16,512 bases of DNA. It comes from an uncultured Eubacteriales bacterium (lineage in GTDB: Bacteria; Bacillota_A; Clostridia; Christensenellales; Aristaeellaceae). The notes under the pieces were generated by a model. The model was not told where the DNA came from. It worked only from the letters and a program-made list of their open reading frames with translations, and did not search any database. Positions 6,739 through 14,516 of the stretch are shown here, piece after piece. Made by a program: the position numbers and the translations under genes. How positions within the stretch are numbered: position 1 is the first letter of the stretch; each line of letters opens with the position of its first letter. The DNA is taken from positions 1 to 16,512 of the forward strand of contig CACYNZ010000030.1 in the NCBI GenBank assembly GCA_902775835.1, in the 5' to 3' direction.

Positions 6739-8280
6739 TTAATCCTCCCTTTCCTCCTGGCGCTTGGTCCAGGCGTTGAGACGGTTGACAGCACTGATAT
6801 AAGCGAGAATGGAACCTTCAATGATATCAGTGGAGAGGCCGCGGCCGGAGAAGGAGTGCCTGCCGGCGATCAGCTTTACATGCACTTCACCCAGCGTATC
6901 CTTGCCCTGGGAGATACCGTTGATGCGGTACAGCTCAAAGGTGTGACGGACGGGCTTCATGATCTGGTCAATGGCGCTGAAGGCAGCGTCAATGGGACCG
7001 TCTCCGAGACTGACAGCTTCAAACTTCTCATTGCCCAGCTTGAGACACATGGTGGAAGTAGCCGTGGTGAAATTGGAGGAATGAACGGCATACCAGTCCA
7101 ACTGAAAACCGCCCTCTTCGCCGTCGTTGACGGAGGAATGCGTAATGATTGCTTCGATATCGGAATCGGAAATCTCTTTCTTCTTGTCGCAGAGCTCCTT
7201 GAATTCTTCAAAGCAGCGGTTCAGTTCTTTCTCATCCAGCTCATAGCCCAGCTCTTCAAGGCGGGATTCGAACGCATGACGCCCGCTGTGCTTTCCGAGC
7301 ACCAGGTTGTCGGTATGGATGCCCACGGCTTCAGGGGTAAGAATTTCATAAGTCCGCTTGTTTGCGAGCACGCCATGCTGATGAATGCCGCTTTCATGGA
7401 GGAAGGCATTGCGCCCGACGATGGGCTTGGTCAGCGGTGCAGACTGACCGATAATGGAATACACAGTCTTGGAGGCACGGCTGATCAGTGTGGTGTCGAG
7501 GCGTGAGGTATCGGTGCCGAAGACATCGGGACGCGTACGCATGGCCATCACAACTTCTTCCAGCGCAGCGTTACCGGCGCGCTCACCAAGTCCGTTGATG
7601 GTGCACTCGATCTGCCTTGCTCCGCCCTGCACGCCGGCCAGGGAATTGGCAACAGCCATGCCAAGGTCGTTGTGGCAGTGCACTGAGAATTCTACCTTGT
7701 CTGAGCCGGGGACGCGGGCCATGACGGTTGAAATCATGGAACGCACTTCGTCCGGGGTGGAATAGCCGACAGTATCCGGCAGATTGATGACCGTGGCTCC
7801 GCTGCGGATGGCAAGGTCCACGATCCGGCAGAGAAAATCCAGGTCGGACCTGGTGGCATCCTCGCAGGAAAACTCGATGTTGGAGACATAGGACTTGGCA
7901 AGCTTGACCATGGCTTTCGTACGTTCCAGTACTTCATCGGGTGTCATGCGAAGCTTGTACTGCATGTGCAGGGGAGATGTGGCGATAAAGAGGTGAATCC
8001 GCGGATCGGCTGCCTTTTTTACGGCATCCCAGGCACAGTCAATATCTTTCTTGACAGCCCGGGCGAGGGAGGCAACAGTGCAGTCGCGGACGGTTTTGGC
8101 AATGGTTTCCACCGACTCAAAGTCTCCGGGTGAGGAGATGGCAAAACCTGCCTCGATGACGTCCACCTTCATTTTTTCCAGCAGCCGGGCAATTTCTATC
8201 TTTTCCTTAAGATTCATGCTGCATCCGGGTGACTGCTCGCCATCCCGGAGCGTGGTGTCAAAAATCTTGATTCGGCCCAT
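6739..8280 (-). CDS. leuA: 2-isopropylmalate synthase
   Basis: Condenses 2-ketoisovalerate with acetyl-CoA, the committed step of leucine synthesis, and is normally feedback-inhibited by leucine. From ATG 8280 the product is 513 residues. The TIM barrel covers about 1-280: [13 protein letters not shown] (7-19) carries the catalytic R12 and metal ligand D13, and the other metal ligands are H201 and H203 in H-C-H-N-D-L-G and N237 in G-N-A-A-L-E. Linker subdomains follow. Residues ~390-505 form the LeuA dimer/allosteric domain, including [11 protein letters not shown] and [11 protein letters not shown], so leucine feedback is expected. The frame extends 27 codons further up, but AGGAG 5-6 nt before 8280 and the family N-terminus choose this start. 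It is 25 nt from ilvD. Confidence 0.96.
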   Translation of the reverse strand: MGRIKIFDTTLRDGEQSPGCSMNLKEKIEIARLLEKMKVDVIEAGFAISSPGDFESVETIAKTVRDCTVASLARAVKKDIDCAWDAVKKAADPRIHLFIATSPLHMQYKLRMTPDEVLERTKAMVKLAKSYVSNIEFSCEDATRSDLDFLCRIVDLAIRSGATVINLPDTVGYSTPDEVRSMISTVMARVPGSDKVEFSVHCHNDLGMAVANSLAGVQGGARQIECTINGLGERAGNAALEEVVMAMRTRPDVFGTDTSRLDTTLISRASKTVYSIIGQSAPLTKPIVGRNAFLHESGIHQHGVLANKRTYEILTPEAVGIHTDNLVLGKHSGRHAFESRLEELGYELDEKELNRCFEEFKELCDKKKEISDSDIEAIITHSSVNDGEEGGFQLDWYAVHSSNFTTATSTMCLKLGNEKFEAVSLGDGPIDAAFSAIDQIMKPVRHTFELYRINGISQGKDTLGEVHVKLIAGRHSFSGRGLSTDIIEGSILAYISAVNRLNAWTKRQEERED

Positions 8281-8305
8281 GTTGGCTCCTATTGATGCAT
8301 CTGTA

Positions 8306-9967
8306 TTATTCCAGAATGGCACCGCGGTCAGCACTGGAAACCATCTTTGCATACCGGGCAAGATAACCGGTGGTTACCTTGGGCGGCGGGCATACCCAGT
8401 TCTTCCGGCGCTGTTCCATGACTTCATCGGAAACCCCGATGGAAATGATGTGATTCGGGATATCGATGTGAATGGGGTCACCTTCCTGGACCAGGGCAAT
8501 CGGACCGCCCGCAGCCGCTTCAGGGCTGACGTGGCCGATGGACGCTCCGCGGGTGGCACCGGAAAAGCGTCCGTCCGTAATCAGGGCAACGCTCTCGCCG
8601 AGACCCATGCCCACAATGGCACTGGTGGGATTGAGCATTTCGCGCATGCCAGGGCCGCCCTTGGGGCCTTCATAGCGGATCACCACGACATCGCCGGGAT
8701 TGATTCTGCGCTCATAGATGGCCTTGATGGCATCATCCTCGGAGTCGAAGACACGGGCAGGGCCGTCATGGACCATCATGGGAGCGGCAACCGCGCTCTG
8801 CTTCACAACGCATCCGTCAGGGGCAAGATTGCCCTTGAGCACGGCAATACCGCCGGTAGCGGAGTAGGGATTGGTGACCGGGCGGATGATGTCATGATCA
8901 AGATTCCGGGCATTGGCGATATTCTCCGCCACGGTTTTGCCGGTAACAGTCATCAGGGATGTATCCAGCAGTCCGAGCTGGTCCAGCTCCTTCATGACAG
9001 CACTGACGCCGCCCGCGCGGTCCAAATCTTCCATGAAGGTGTCGCCGGCGGGAGCCAGATGGCACAGGTTCGGGGTTTTCGCGGAGATTTCATTGGCCAT
9101 GTTCAGATCAAGCGTAACACCGGCCTCATGGGCAATGGCGGGAAGATGCAGCATGGTATTGGTGGAGCATCCAAGTGCCATGTCAACGGTTTCTGCGTTG
9201 TGGAACGCAGCCGGTGTCATGATGTCACGGGGACGGATATTCCGGTTTACCATTTCCATCACCTGGCGTCCGGCCTTCTTGGCCAGCCGCAGGCGGGCGG
9301 ACAGCGGTGCGGGAATGGTCCCGTTGCCGGGAAGCGCCATTCCGATGGCTTCGCACAGACAGTTCATGGAATTGGCGGTGTACATGCCGGAGCATGCTCC
9401 GCAGCTGGGACATGCGTTCTCTTCATAGTCGCGCACGCCGTCCTCATCCATGGTTCCAGCCTTGTATGCACCAACGGCTTCGAACATGTGACTCAGGCAG
9501 GTGCGTCGGCTGTCGGAGAGACGACCGGCCAGCATGGGACCGCCGGAGACAAAGACGCAGGGCAGGTTCAGACGGGCGGCAGCCATGAGGAGTCCGGGTA
9601 CATTCTTGTCGCAGTTGGGCACCATGACCAGACCGTCGAACTGGTGGGCGATGGCCATGGCTTCAGTGGAATCACAGATAAGATCCCTGGTGACCAGAGA
9701 ATACTTCATGCCGATATGGCCCATGGCGATACCGTCACAAACGGCGATGGCAGGGAATACGATCGGATATCCGCCTGCTTCCAGGACGCCGGCCTTGACG
9801 GCTTCGGTGATTTTGTCAAGATTCATGTGACCGGGAACGATTTCATTATAGGAGGACACAACACCGATCAGCGGGCGGTCCATGTCTTCTTCAGTCATAC
9901 CCAGTGCATAGAGGAGAGAGCGGTTCGGTGCGCGTTCAACGCCGCGCTTGATCTGATCAGACTGCAT
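8306..9967 (-). CDS. ilvD: Dihydroxyacid dehydratase
   Basis: Dehydrates 2,3-dihydroxyisovalerate and 2,3-dihydroxy-3-methylvalerate to the keto acids of valine and isoleucine, using an oxygen-sensitive Fe-S cluster. The 553 residues are family length. C119 in V-P-N-C-D-K-N and C192 in C-P-S-C-G-A-C-S-G are cluster ligands, and D120-K121 form part of the Mg site. The N-terminal N-E-I-V-P-G-H has G where plant-type [2Fe-2S] enzymes carry C, so this resembles the E. coli-type form; cluster type remains inference. [10 protein letters not shown] lies near the C-terminus. AAAGGA precedes ATG 9967. It follows ilvN by 23 nt, where many operons would carry ilvC. Confidence 0.96.
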   Translation of the reverse strand: MQSDQIKRGVERAPNRSLLYALGMTEEDMDRPLIGVVSSYNEIVPGHMNLDKITEAVKAGVLEAGGYPIVFPAIAVCDGIAMGHIGMKYSLVTRDLICDSTEAMAIAHQFDGLVMVPNCDKNVPGLLMAAARLNLPCVFVSGGPMLAGRLSDSRRTCLSHMFEAVGAYKAGTMDEDGVRDYEENACPSCGACSGMYTANSMNCLCEAIGMALPGNGTIPAPLSARLRLAKKAGRQVMEMVNRNIRPRDIMTPAAFHNAETVDMALGCSTNTMLHLPAIAHEAGVTLDLNMANEISAKTPNLCHLAPAGDTFMEDLDRAGGVSAVMKELDQLGLLDTSLMTVTGKTVAENIANARNLDHDIIRPVTNPYSATGGIAVLKGNLAPDGCVVKQSAVAAPMMVHDGPARVFDSEDDAIKAIYERRINPGDVVVIRYEGPKGGPGMREMLNPTSAIVGMGLGESVALITDGRFSGATRGASIGHVSPEAAAGGPIALVQEGDPIHIDIPNHIISIGVSDEVMEQRRKNWVCPPPKVTTGYLARYAKMVSSADRGAILE

Positions 9968-9990
9968 AGAGAAGCTTCCTTTCTGTATGG

Positions 9991-10554
9991 TTAGATGGGG
10001 TCACGCAGTACGTTCTTGCCCAGGTCGAATTCGCCTTTTTCTTTGGTCTGTTCATCAATGGTATACTGTCCGCGTTCCAGTGCCACGGTACCGGTGCGCA
10101 CAAGCTCGAGAATGCCAAACTCTGCAAGCAGGTTGGAGATAGCCTCCGTCTTGCTCTCGTCACCGATCACGGCGAGGGTGATGCTTGCCTTGCTCACATC
10201 AATGATGGAAGCACGGAAGATATTGGCGATCTGAATGATTTCATTGCGCTGCACGCTGTCGCCGGAAAGCACTTTGATCAGCATCAGTTCCCGGCGGATG
10301 GCATGCTCCGGCTGCAGGGACTTGACGGAATGCACGCAAATCAGCTTCCGCAGCTGATTGCAGAGCAGGTCCAGCTGCTTTTCCGCAGTAAGGACCTCGA
10401 TGGTGATACGGGATATACTCGGATCATCGGTGGTGCCGACAGCAAGGGATTCAATATTGTAGCCCTTTCCGGAAAACAGGCGGGCCACCCTGGAGAGAAC
10501 GCCGGCTTCATTATCCACCAGAACAGCCAGGGTATTGCGTTTAAGCTGACTCAT
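9991..10554 (-). CDS. ilvN: Acetolactate synthase, regulatory (small) subunit
   Basis: Binds the IlvB catalytic subunit and usually confers valine feedback inhibition. Residues 5-80 form an ACT domain: [27 protein letters not shown], then S-R-I-T-I-E-V. Residues ~88-160 form the ALS small-subunit C-terminal domain, ending [17 protein letters not shown]. The family normally stops about there; this protein has a further ~25-residue polar tail ending L-R-D-P-I, for a total of 187. AAGGAGG lies 7 nt before ATG 10554 and overlaps the ilvB stop, with 12 nt between genes. In IlvN/IlvH nomenclature the symbol is interchangeable. Confidence 0.95.
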   Translation of the reverse strand: MSQLKRNTLAVLVDNEAGVLSRVARLFSGKGYNIESLAVGTTDDPSISRITIEVLTAEKQLDLLCNQLRKLICVHSVKSLQPEHAIRRELMLIKVLSGDSVQRNEIIQIANIFRASIIDVSKASITLAVIGDESKTEAISNLLAEFGILELVRTGTVALERGQYTIDEQTKEKGEFDLGKNVLRDPI

Positions 10555-10566
10555 GTACGTTCCTCC

Positions 10567-12264
10567 TTAATTGATCATGAAGTCGGTGATATGGCTGCCG
10601 CCGCCTACCATCGGGCGAACCATTTCATCGATGTCGATGTTGCAGTCGATCACGCAGCCGCATTCCAGATTCAGGGCTTCAGAGAAAGCCTTTTTGAATT
10701 CTTCCGTGCTGCGCACACGGTAACCCTTGAGATGATACGCTTCGGCAAGAGCAACAAAATCCGGCGCCCTGTCCAGGGTGGTCTGGGAATACCGTTCACC
10801 ATAGATCAGACTCTGCCACTGGCGTACCATGCCGAGCGTTCCGTTATTGAAAAGGATGGTGATGACGGGGAGCTTGTAATACTGCTCAGTGGCGAGTTCG
10901 TTGCAGTTCATGCGGAAGGAACCGTCACCCGTGATGTGGATGACCTTACGCTCCGGATAGGCTGCCTTTGCGCCGATGGCCGCGCCAAGACCGAAGCCCA
11001 TGGTGCCGAAACCGCCGCTGGTGAGCAGCTGCCCAGGGAAATCAAAATGGAAGTGCTGAATGGCCCACATCTGATGCTGCCCCACGTCTGTGGAAACAAG
11101 CGTATCCATAGGCGCCAGCATGGCAATGGTGGAGAGAATGGAGCCTGGCGTCAGATAGCCGGGACGAGGGTCATACAGGGTTTCAGTGGGATGTGAGAAG
11201 ACTTCTTTTTTCCAGGCGGAATGGTCCATCTGAGAGAGCATCGGGAGCACAAGGTTCAGTACTCTGCGGGCGTCTCCGATGATGTGATGGTGTGTCTGGA
11301 CGTTCTTGTTGATTTCGGAACGGTCGATATCGATCTGCACGATCTGGGCATTGCGGGCAAATGTGTCCGGCTTGAGCGCAACGCGGTCGGAAAAGCGGCA
11401 GCCGATCGCCAGAAGAAGATCGCATTCATCCACAGCGATGTTTGATGCCTGCGAGCCGTGCATGCCGATCATTCCGGTGACCAGGGGATCACGGCCGGGG
11501 ATGGCGCCTGCGCCCATGACGGTAAGGGCCACGGGAGCGTCGATCAGATGCGCGAAGGTGCGGAAGACTTCATGGGCTCTGGAACGTACTACGCCGCCGC
11601 CGCAGATAATCATGGGCTTTTTGCTCTCGCGGAGCATTTCTGCAAGTTTGGAGATGTCTTCCATGTCCGGTTCCGGCGGCTTGAATTCCCATCTGGCCAT
11701 GAGCCCGTGCAGACGTCCGCTTTCCGCGTGTGCCTGACGGTCCAGAGGTTCATAATCGCATACGGATGCCGTGACATCCTTGGCAATATCAATCAGGACC
11801 GGGCCGGGACGGCCTGAGCGCGCAATGGCGAATGCCTCGCGTACCGTATCAGCCAGATGCGTGATATCCCGGATGAGATAATTGCATTTGGTGATCGGCA
11901 TGGTTACGCCGGTGATATCGACTTCCTGAAAGGAATCCTTGCCGATAAGGCCGGTGGACACATTGCAGGTAATGCAGACAATGGGGGAGGAATCCAGATA
12001 GGCCGTGGCAATGCCTGTCACCAGATTTGTGGCGCCGGGACCGGAAGTGGCAAAGCAGACACCGACCTGGCCTGTGGCTCTCGCATATCCGTCGGCAGCA
12101 TGGCAGGCCCCCTGCTCGTGGGCCGTGAGGATATGACGGAATTCGCCCATCTTGTACATTTCGTCATACACATTGAGAATGGTGCCGCCGGGATAGCCGA
12201 AAATGGTATCCACAGACTGTTCCTTGAGACACTCCAGTAAGATTCTAGCTCCGGTCATTTCCAT
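10567..12264 (-). CDS. ilvB: Acetolactate synthase, catalytic (large) subunit
   Basis: ThDP- and FAD-dependent enzyme that makes acetolactate from two pyruvates, or acetohydroxybutyrate from pyruvate and 2-ketobutyrate. From ATG 12264 the product is 565 residues, starting M-E-M-T-G-A-R-I-L-L as in homologues. The catalytic glutamate E50 lies in T-A-H-E-Q-G-A, the FAD domain is central (V-V-R-S-R-A, I-G-C-R-F-S-D-R), and the ThDP motif runs from G-D-G (446-448) to N-N (473-474). These features exclude the catabolic AlsS-type name only weakly, but the ilvN partner argues for the anabolic enzyme. An ATG six codons upstream (12282) contains the GGAGG that serves 12264 and has no SD of its own, so it was rejected. 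First structural gene after the attenuator. Confidence 0.95.
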   Translation of the reverse strand: MEMTGARILLECLKEQSVDTIFGYPGGTILNVYDEMYKMGEFRHILTAHEQGACHAADGYARATGQVGVCFATSGPGATNLVTGIATAYLDSSPIVCITCNVSTGLIGKDSFQEVDITGVTMPITKCNYLIRDITHLADTVREAFAIARSGRPGPVLIDIAKDVTASVCDYEPLDRQAHAESGRLHGLMARWEFKPPEPDMEDISKLAEMLRESKKPMIICGGGVVRSRAHEVFRTFAHLIDAPVALTVMGAGAIPGRDPLVTGMIGMHGSQASNIAVDECDLLLAIGCRFSDRVALKPDTFARNAQIVQIDIDRSEINKNVQTHHHIIGDARRVLNLVLPMLSQMDHSAWKKEVFSHPTETLYDPRPGYLTPGSILSTIAMLAPMDTLVSTDVGQHQMWAIQHFHFDFPGQLLTSGGFGTMGFGLGAAIGAKAAYPERKVIHITGDGSFRMNCNELATEQYYKLPVITILFNNGTLGMVRQWQSLIYGERYSQTTLDRAPDFVALAEAYHLKGYRVRSTEEFKKAFSEALNLECGCVIDCNIDIDEMVRPMVGGGSHITDFMIN

Positions 12265-12300
12265 GATTGGCCATTCCTCCATTTACGTGAAACGCTTGGA

Positions 12301-12337
12301 ATATAGAAAAATCTGCAACCTGGGGCCAGACTGCAGA
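12301..12337 (-). terminator. Attenuator terminator before ilvB
   Basis: On the minus strand TCTGCAGTCTG pairs with CAGGTTGCAGA (11 bp, two of them G-U) around a 4-nt loop GCCC, occupying 12312-12337. TTTTTCTATATT follows at once. Its place 37 nt ahead of ilvB and after a leader ORF makes it a regulated terminator, not an end-of-operon one. Confidence 0.8.
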
Positions 12338-12370
12338 CAAGTCCCGAAAGGATGAAAAGATTCCGGGGAA

Positions 12371-12392
12371 GAACGAAGACAATCTTCGATTC
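12371..12392 (-). promoter_or_regulatory. Leader hairpin downstream of the leader peptide
   Basis: CGAAGA and TCTTCG pair around TTG, extended by GAA/TTC across one bulged T. It lies between the leader peptide stop and the terminator, so it may compete with, or space, the alternative structures. Its role is unknown. Confidence 0.45.
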
Positions 12393-12410
12393 ATTGCTGC
12401 GCATGCAGAA

Positions 12411-12494
12411 TCAGGCCAGTGGCTTTTTCCTACAGAAAACCGACAGATCAAGATCTGCGGATTCAGACAATACCAGACCAATAAGTCGCAGCAT
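12411..12494 (-). CDS. Leader peptide of the ilv-leu operon
   Basis: A 27-codon ORF, ATG 12494 to TGA 12411, beginning M-L-R-L-I-G-L-V-L. Six of the eight residues after Met are Leu, Ile or Val, exactly the end products of the downstream operon; Leu and Val recur later (L15, L17, V19, L26). It has an excellent SD 8 nt upstream and lies 40-50 nt after a consensus promoter. Its expected role is not a functional peptide but a sensor: ribosomes stall on the Leu/Ile/Val codons (12468-12491) when the charged tRNAs run short, which changes folding of the downstream RNA and prevents termination before ilvB. Too short to be judged by homology; the evidence is composition and position. Confidence 0.78.
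   Translation of the reverse strand: MLRLIGLVLSESADLDLSVFCRKKPLA
12440..12460 (-). promoter_or_regulatory. Leader hairpin inside the leader peptide ORF
   Basis: On the minus strand CCGCAGAT pairs with ATCTGTCGG (8 bp, one bulged T) around CTTG. It begins 8 nt after the run of Leu/Ile/Val codons, so a stalled ribosome would cover its 5' arm. It is a candidate pause or 1:2 hairpin of the attenuator. Its GCAGAT is repeated in the terminator's 3' arm. Confidence 0.55.
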
Positions 12495-12502
12495 GAACTC
12501 TA

Positions 12503-12510
12503 CTCCTCCT
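12503..12510 (-). promoter_or_regulatory. RBS of the leader peptide
   Basis: AGGAGGAG, 8 nt before the ATG at 12494. A near-perfect SD ahead of a 27-codon ORF is strong evidence that the ORF is translated. Confidence 0.7.
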
Positions 12511-12543
12511 CGTATCATGAAGCTGCATCTCCGCAGCGCGATC

Positions 12544-12572
12544 ATTATACTGCCCTAAAAAATCGATGTCAA
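12544..12572 (-). promoter_or_regulatory. Sigma-A promoter of the ilv-leu operon
   Basis: On the minus strand TTGACA (12567-12572) and TATAAT (12544-12549) are both perfect consensus hexamers with the optimal 17-bp spacer (12550-12566). The start is expected near 12537. Such a strong promoter suits an operon controlled mainly by attenuation after initiation. Confidence 0.92.
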
Positions 12573-12714
12573 CGAAACAGGCGGGAGGATCAGGGAAAGA
12601 ACAGAACAAAACCCGAATCCGTGATGAAAATGTTCGTAAAGTGCTTGCCCTTCACAGGACCTGCCCCGGATGGCATGCACAGATGTAAAAAAGCCGGGAG
12701 AGCTGCCATGTTGA

Positions 12715-12743
12715 TTGACGCTTCATGGGGAATATGGTAGCAT
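12715..12743 (+). promoter_or_regulatory. Promoter of the SH3-domain protein gene
   Basis: TTGACG (12715-12720, five of six consensus) and TAGCAT (12738-12743, four of six) are 17 bases apart, about 50 nt before the TTG start. The stretch 12573-12714 between the two opposite promoters shows no gene or convincing structure. Confidence 0.55.
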
Positions 12744-12779
12744 GTACAGGCAGCTGCCGGCGGGCAGATGGTATTTCCC

Positions 12780-12787
12780 AAGGAGGA
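12780..12787 (+). promoter_or_regulatory. RBS deciding the TTG start of the SH3-domain gene
   Basis: AAGGAGGA ends 7 nt before TTG 12795. No ATG in this frame is close enough to compete. The next ATG in frame falls inside the signal peptide. Confidence 0.7.
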
Positions 12788-12794
12788 CGGTTGA

Positions 12795-14102
12795 TTGAGA
12801 AACCTGAAACGAAGGACTTTTTTTTGTGTACTGATATGCCTGGTGTTCATGGCGGCCATGGCACTTGCGATGAGCCAGAGTGAATGGGACAGCCAGTGCA
12901 TCAATAAAACCACAGGTTCCACCACGGTATATGGTTCGACAGCCAGAGACTCTGTTGTGGCGACCCTCTCCGGAGGAAGCTATGTCAAGCAGAGCGGATT
13001 TGATCCGGAGAGCAATCTGTGGCATATATCCTTTTATCAGAATGGCAGTGTATCCTCTGGCTATGTGGAATCCGGAAGCCTGACAGTTGCCATGGCCACC
13101 GTTTCCGTGGACGGCGGAAGCATGGAAAACATTCCGGAGAGCATGGCTGGCAATTATGAAGCGATTGCGGAGTATCTGAACAGTCAGTACTCGGACCGTG
13201 TCTTTTCCGCGGGCGGAAGCGGCGTGCATGTGGAATATCTCAACAAGGATGCAGAAGACGGCGAGGTCAAGCGTCAGGTGACGATCAAGCAGTCGGAGAT
13301 CATCCCGGTGCCTGAGAATCTTCAGAACATTGTTCAGCTTGGATCCAAATGGACAATTGTGCGTGATGGAGAGGAAAACAAAGTGGTGGAGACCGCTTCC
13401 ATCTCCTTCAGCGAGAAGGTTAAGGCCAAGGATCAGCTGGCGGTGATCTATGCTTCCAGAAAAGGCGAAGTCACCATGCATACCCAGCCCAGGGTGAACA
13501 GTTCAGTGCTCTGCAAGATTCCCACCGGAACGGTGGTAGCGGTGCTCAAGAAGGGCAATAATTATACGCGGATTTTTTATGACGGCATGGTAGGCTGTGT
13601 TCTGAGCAGTACCATCCGCAACCTGGATATGACAAAGGAGCCTGTGGGAACGGGCATTCTTACCTATGACGGCAGGGTGATCCGCGGGCAGGACATCAAT
13701 GTCCGGAGCGGGCCTTCCGGCCAGGCAAGAATCCTGAAATCCTGGGTGACAGGCACGGAAGTTCAGGTCTGGTCTCACCAGAAGTCTTTCTATGAGATCG
13801 AGTATCAGGGAATCCGTGTCTACGTGAATGACCGGTTCCTCACCGTGACGGAAAACGCAGAGCCCAGCTGGGTGACCGGGGATGGGGAAGCCCTGGATGC
13901 CGCAGTGGCTGCCCTGAGCCAACCGCGCTCAGGAACCGTAAAGAGCGGGAACAGCGGAGATACCGGGGACGAAGAGGAAAGCGGTGAAGAGATGGAGAGC
14001 TCGGCGGGACTGACCCATCCGGCATCCTATGGCGCAGATGATCTTGGCATCACGCCCGATGCGCCCATTGCGCCGCAGAATTATCCCGGCGGGACACCAT
14101 GA
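12795..14102 (+). CDS. Secreted bacterial SH3-repeat protein
   Basis: From TTG 12795 the product is 435 residues. Residues 1-25 are a signal peptide (basic R-N-L-K-R-R, then FFCVLICLVFMAAMALA). There are three SH3-like modules: a divergent one at ~40-100 (T-T-V-Y-G-S, W-H-I-S-F-Y, G-Y-V-E), one at ~217-278 (M-H-T-Q-P-R-V-N-S-S-V-L-C-K-I-P-T-G-T), and a classical one at ~287-351 (I-N-V-R-S-G-P-S-G-Q-A-R-I-L). Residues ~100-215 between modules 1 and 2 are not recognised. The tail from ~375 is low-complexity, acidic and then Pro/Gly-rich (G-D-E-E-E-S-G-E-E-M). Such modules usually bind peptidoglycan or mediate envelope contacts; no hydrolase domain is present. No lipobox or sorting motif is visible. 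It has its own promoter and terminator. Confidence 0.82.
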   Translation: MRNLKRRTFFCVLICLVFMAAMALAMSQSEWDSQCINKTTGSTTVYGSTARDSVVATLSGGSYVKQSGFDPESNLWHISFYQNGSVSSGYVESGSLTVAMATVSVDGGSMENIPESMAGNYEAIAEYLNSQYSDRVFSAGGSGVHVEYLNKDAEDGEVKRQVTIKQSEIIPVPENLQNIVQLGSKWTIVRDGEENKVVETASISFSEKVKAKDQLAVIYASRKGEVTMHTQPRVNSSVLCKIPTGTVVAVLKKGNNYTRIFYDGMVGCVLSSTIRNLDMTKEPVGTGILTYDGRVIRGQDINVRSGPSGQARILKSWVTGTEVQVWSHQKSFYEIEYQGIRVYVNDRFLTVTENAEPSWVTGDGEALDAAVAALSQPRSGTVKSGNSGDTGDEEESGEEMESSAGLTHPASYGADDLGITPDAPIAPQNYPGGTP

Positions 14103-14115
14103 CAGGCAATAAGGA

Positions 14116-14156
14116 AAAGAATCCCGGAAACAGCAGAAGCGTTTCCGGGATTCTTT
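14116..14156 (+). terminator. Terminator of the SH3-domain gene
   Basis: A perfect 16-bp stem (14116-14131 with 14141-14156; core GAATCCCGGAAAC) has a 9-nt loop and a 3' end of TTCTTTCATC. It begins 13 nt after the stop. The strong stem compensates for a modest U-tract. Confidence 0.85.
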
Positions 14157-14180
14157 CATCATAGAACTTGCGGCTGAATA

Positions 14181-14212
14181 AACAAAAAAGCGGCTTCGGC
14201 CGCTCTTTTGTT
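14181..14212 (-). terminator. Terminator of rpmB
   Basis: AGCGGC (14189-14194) pairs with GCCGCT (14199-14204) around TTCG, extended by AACAAAA/TTTTGTT across one mismatch. On the minus strand the GC stem is followed by TTTTTTGTT. It overlaps the rpmB stop codon by two bases. Read in plus, it carries a cUUCGg tetraloop and TTTTGTT, so it can act both ways. Confidence 0.85.
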
Positions 14213-14432
14213 ATGCCTCAACTTCCGTTGCGTGGGTTTTAGGCATAGCGCGCTGAACATTTCCGCTGCGCAGGCATCTGGTGCAGACATTCATCCGCTG
14301 GACGCCGCCGTTCACCATCACACGGACACGCTGCACATTGGGTGCCCAGGTGGTGTGGGTCTTGCGGTTGGAATGGCTGACTTCGTTACCATTCAGTGTG
14401 CCCTTGCCACAGATCTGACAGAACTTACCCAT
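14211..14432 (-). CDS. rpmB: 50S ribosomal protein L28
   Basis: From ATG 14432 the product is 73 residues, beginning M-G-K-F-C-Q-I-C-G-K-G. The zinc-ribbon cysteines are present as two pairs, C5/C8 and C50/C53, so this is the zinc-binding (C+) form. Other L28 signatures are N-E-V-S-H-S-N-R-K-T-H-T-T-W-A-P-N-V-Q. The bacterial protein is usually ~62 residues; here about ten extra residues (T-H-A-T-E-V-E-A) extend the C-terminus. The frame is open up to 14459, but GAGGAGG at normal distance and the family N-terminus fix 14432. Monocistronic, with its own promoter and terminator. Confidence 0.95.
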   Translation of the reverse strand: MGKFCQICGKGTLNGNEVSHSNRKTHTTWAPNVQRVRVMVNGGVQRMNVCTRCLRSGNVQRAMPKTHATEVEA

Positions 14433-14478
14433 GATCATTCCCCTCCTCATTGGAGTCAAGACACATCAAAGCGCGGCT

Positions 14479-14507
14479 ATTGTATCATTTCACTGGAGAA
14501 AATGCAA
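14479..14507 (-). promoter_or_regulatory. Promoter of rpmB
   Basis: On the minus strand TTGCAT (14502-14507) lies 17 bases from TACAAT (14479-14484). The -10 is one base off consensus. Transcription would start near 14472, ~40 nt before the ATG. No room for an L28 autoregulatory leader is evident. Confidence 0.65.
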
Positions 14508-14516
14508 GTCATATTG

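Larger units (their letters stand above)
12265..12537 (-). promoter_or_regulatory. 5' leader of the ilv-leu operon (ribosome-mediated attenuator)
   Basis: Between a predicted start near 12537 and ilvB lie, in transcript order: a short GCTGC/GCAGC hairpin near the 5' end, a strong SD (12503-12510), a 27-codon Leu/Ile/Val-rich ORF (12411-12494), a hairpin within that ORF (12440-12460), a second hairpin (12371-12392), and a terminator with U-run (12301-12337) ending 37 nt before ilvB. This is the layout of amino-acid attenuators; a leu-ilv leader of this kind is known in Lactococcus lactis. No T-box (AGGGUGGNACCGCG) is present. The exact antiterminator pairing was not settled: short alternatives exist, such as GCAGCAA (12394-12400) with TTGTCTGC of the terminator's 5' side. 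Confidence 0.75.

Noticed and set aside
5635..7506. Very long open frame on the plus strand opposite leuC and leuA
   Set aside because: It is antisense to two well-conserved genes, has no plausible RBS or family motif, and reflects codon bias of a GC-rich coding strand.
8281..8361. Extended leuA N-terminus from 8361
   Set aside because: It would overlap ilvD and add 27 residues not found in LeuA; the SD is directly before 8280.
8051..9994. Long plus-strand open frame opposite leuA and ilvD
   Set aside because: Antisense shadow of ilvD; its composition is a mirror of the conserved ilvD codons.
12265..12282. Upstream ATG (12282) as the ilvB start
   Set aside because: The GGAGG that serves ATG 12264 lies within its first codons, and homologues begin at M-E-M-T-G-A.
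12265..12543. T-box riboswitch or other known riboswitch in the ilvB leader
   Set aside because: No AGGGUGGNACCGCG-type T-box sequence or specifier-loop architecture found; a leader ORF explains the region better.
12590..13481. Minus-strand frames opposite the SH3-domain gene
   Set aside because: The plus-strand gene has a promoter, SD, signal peptide and terminator; the antisense frames have none of these.
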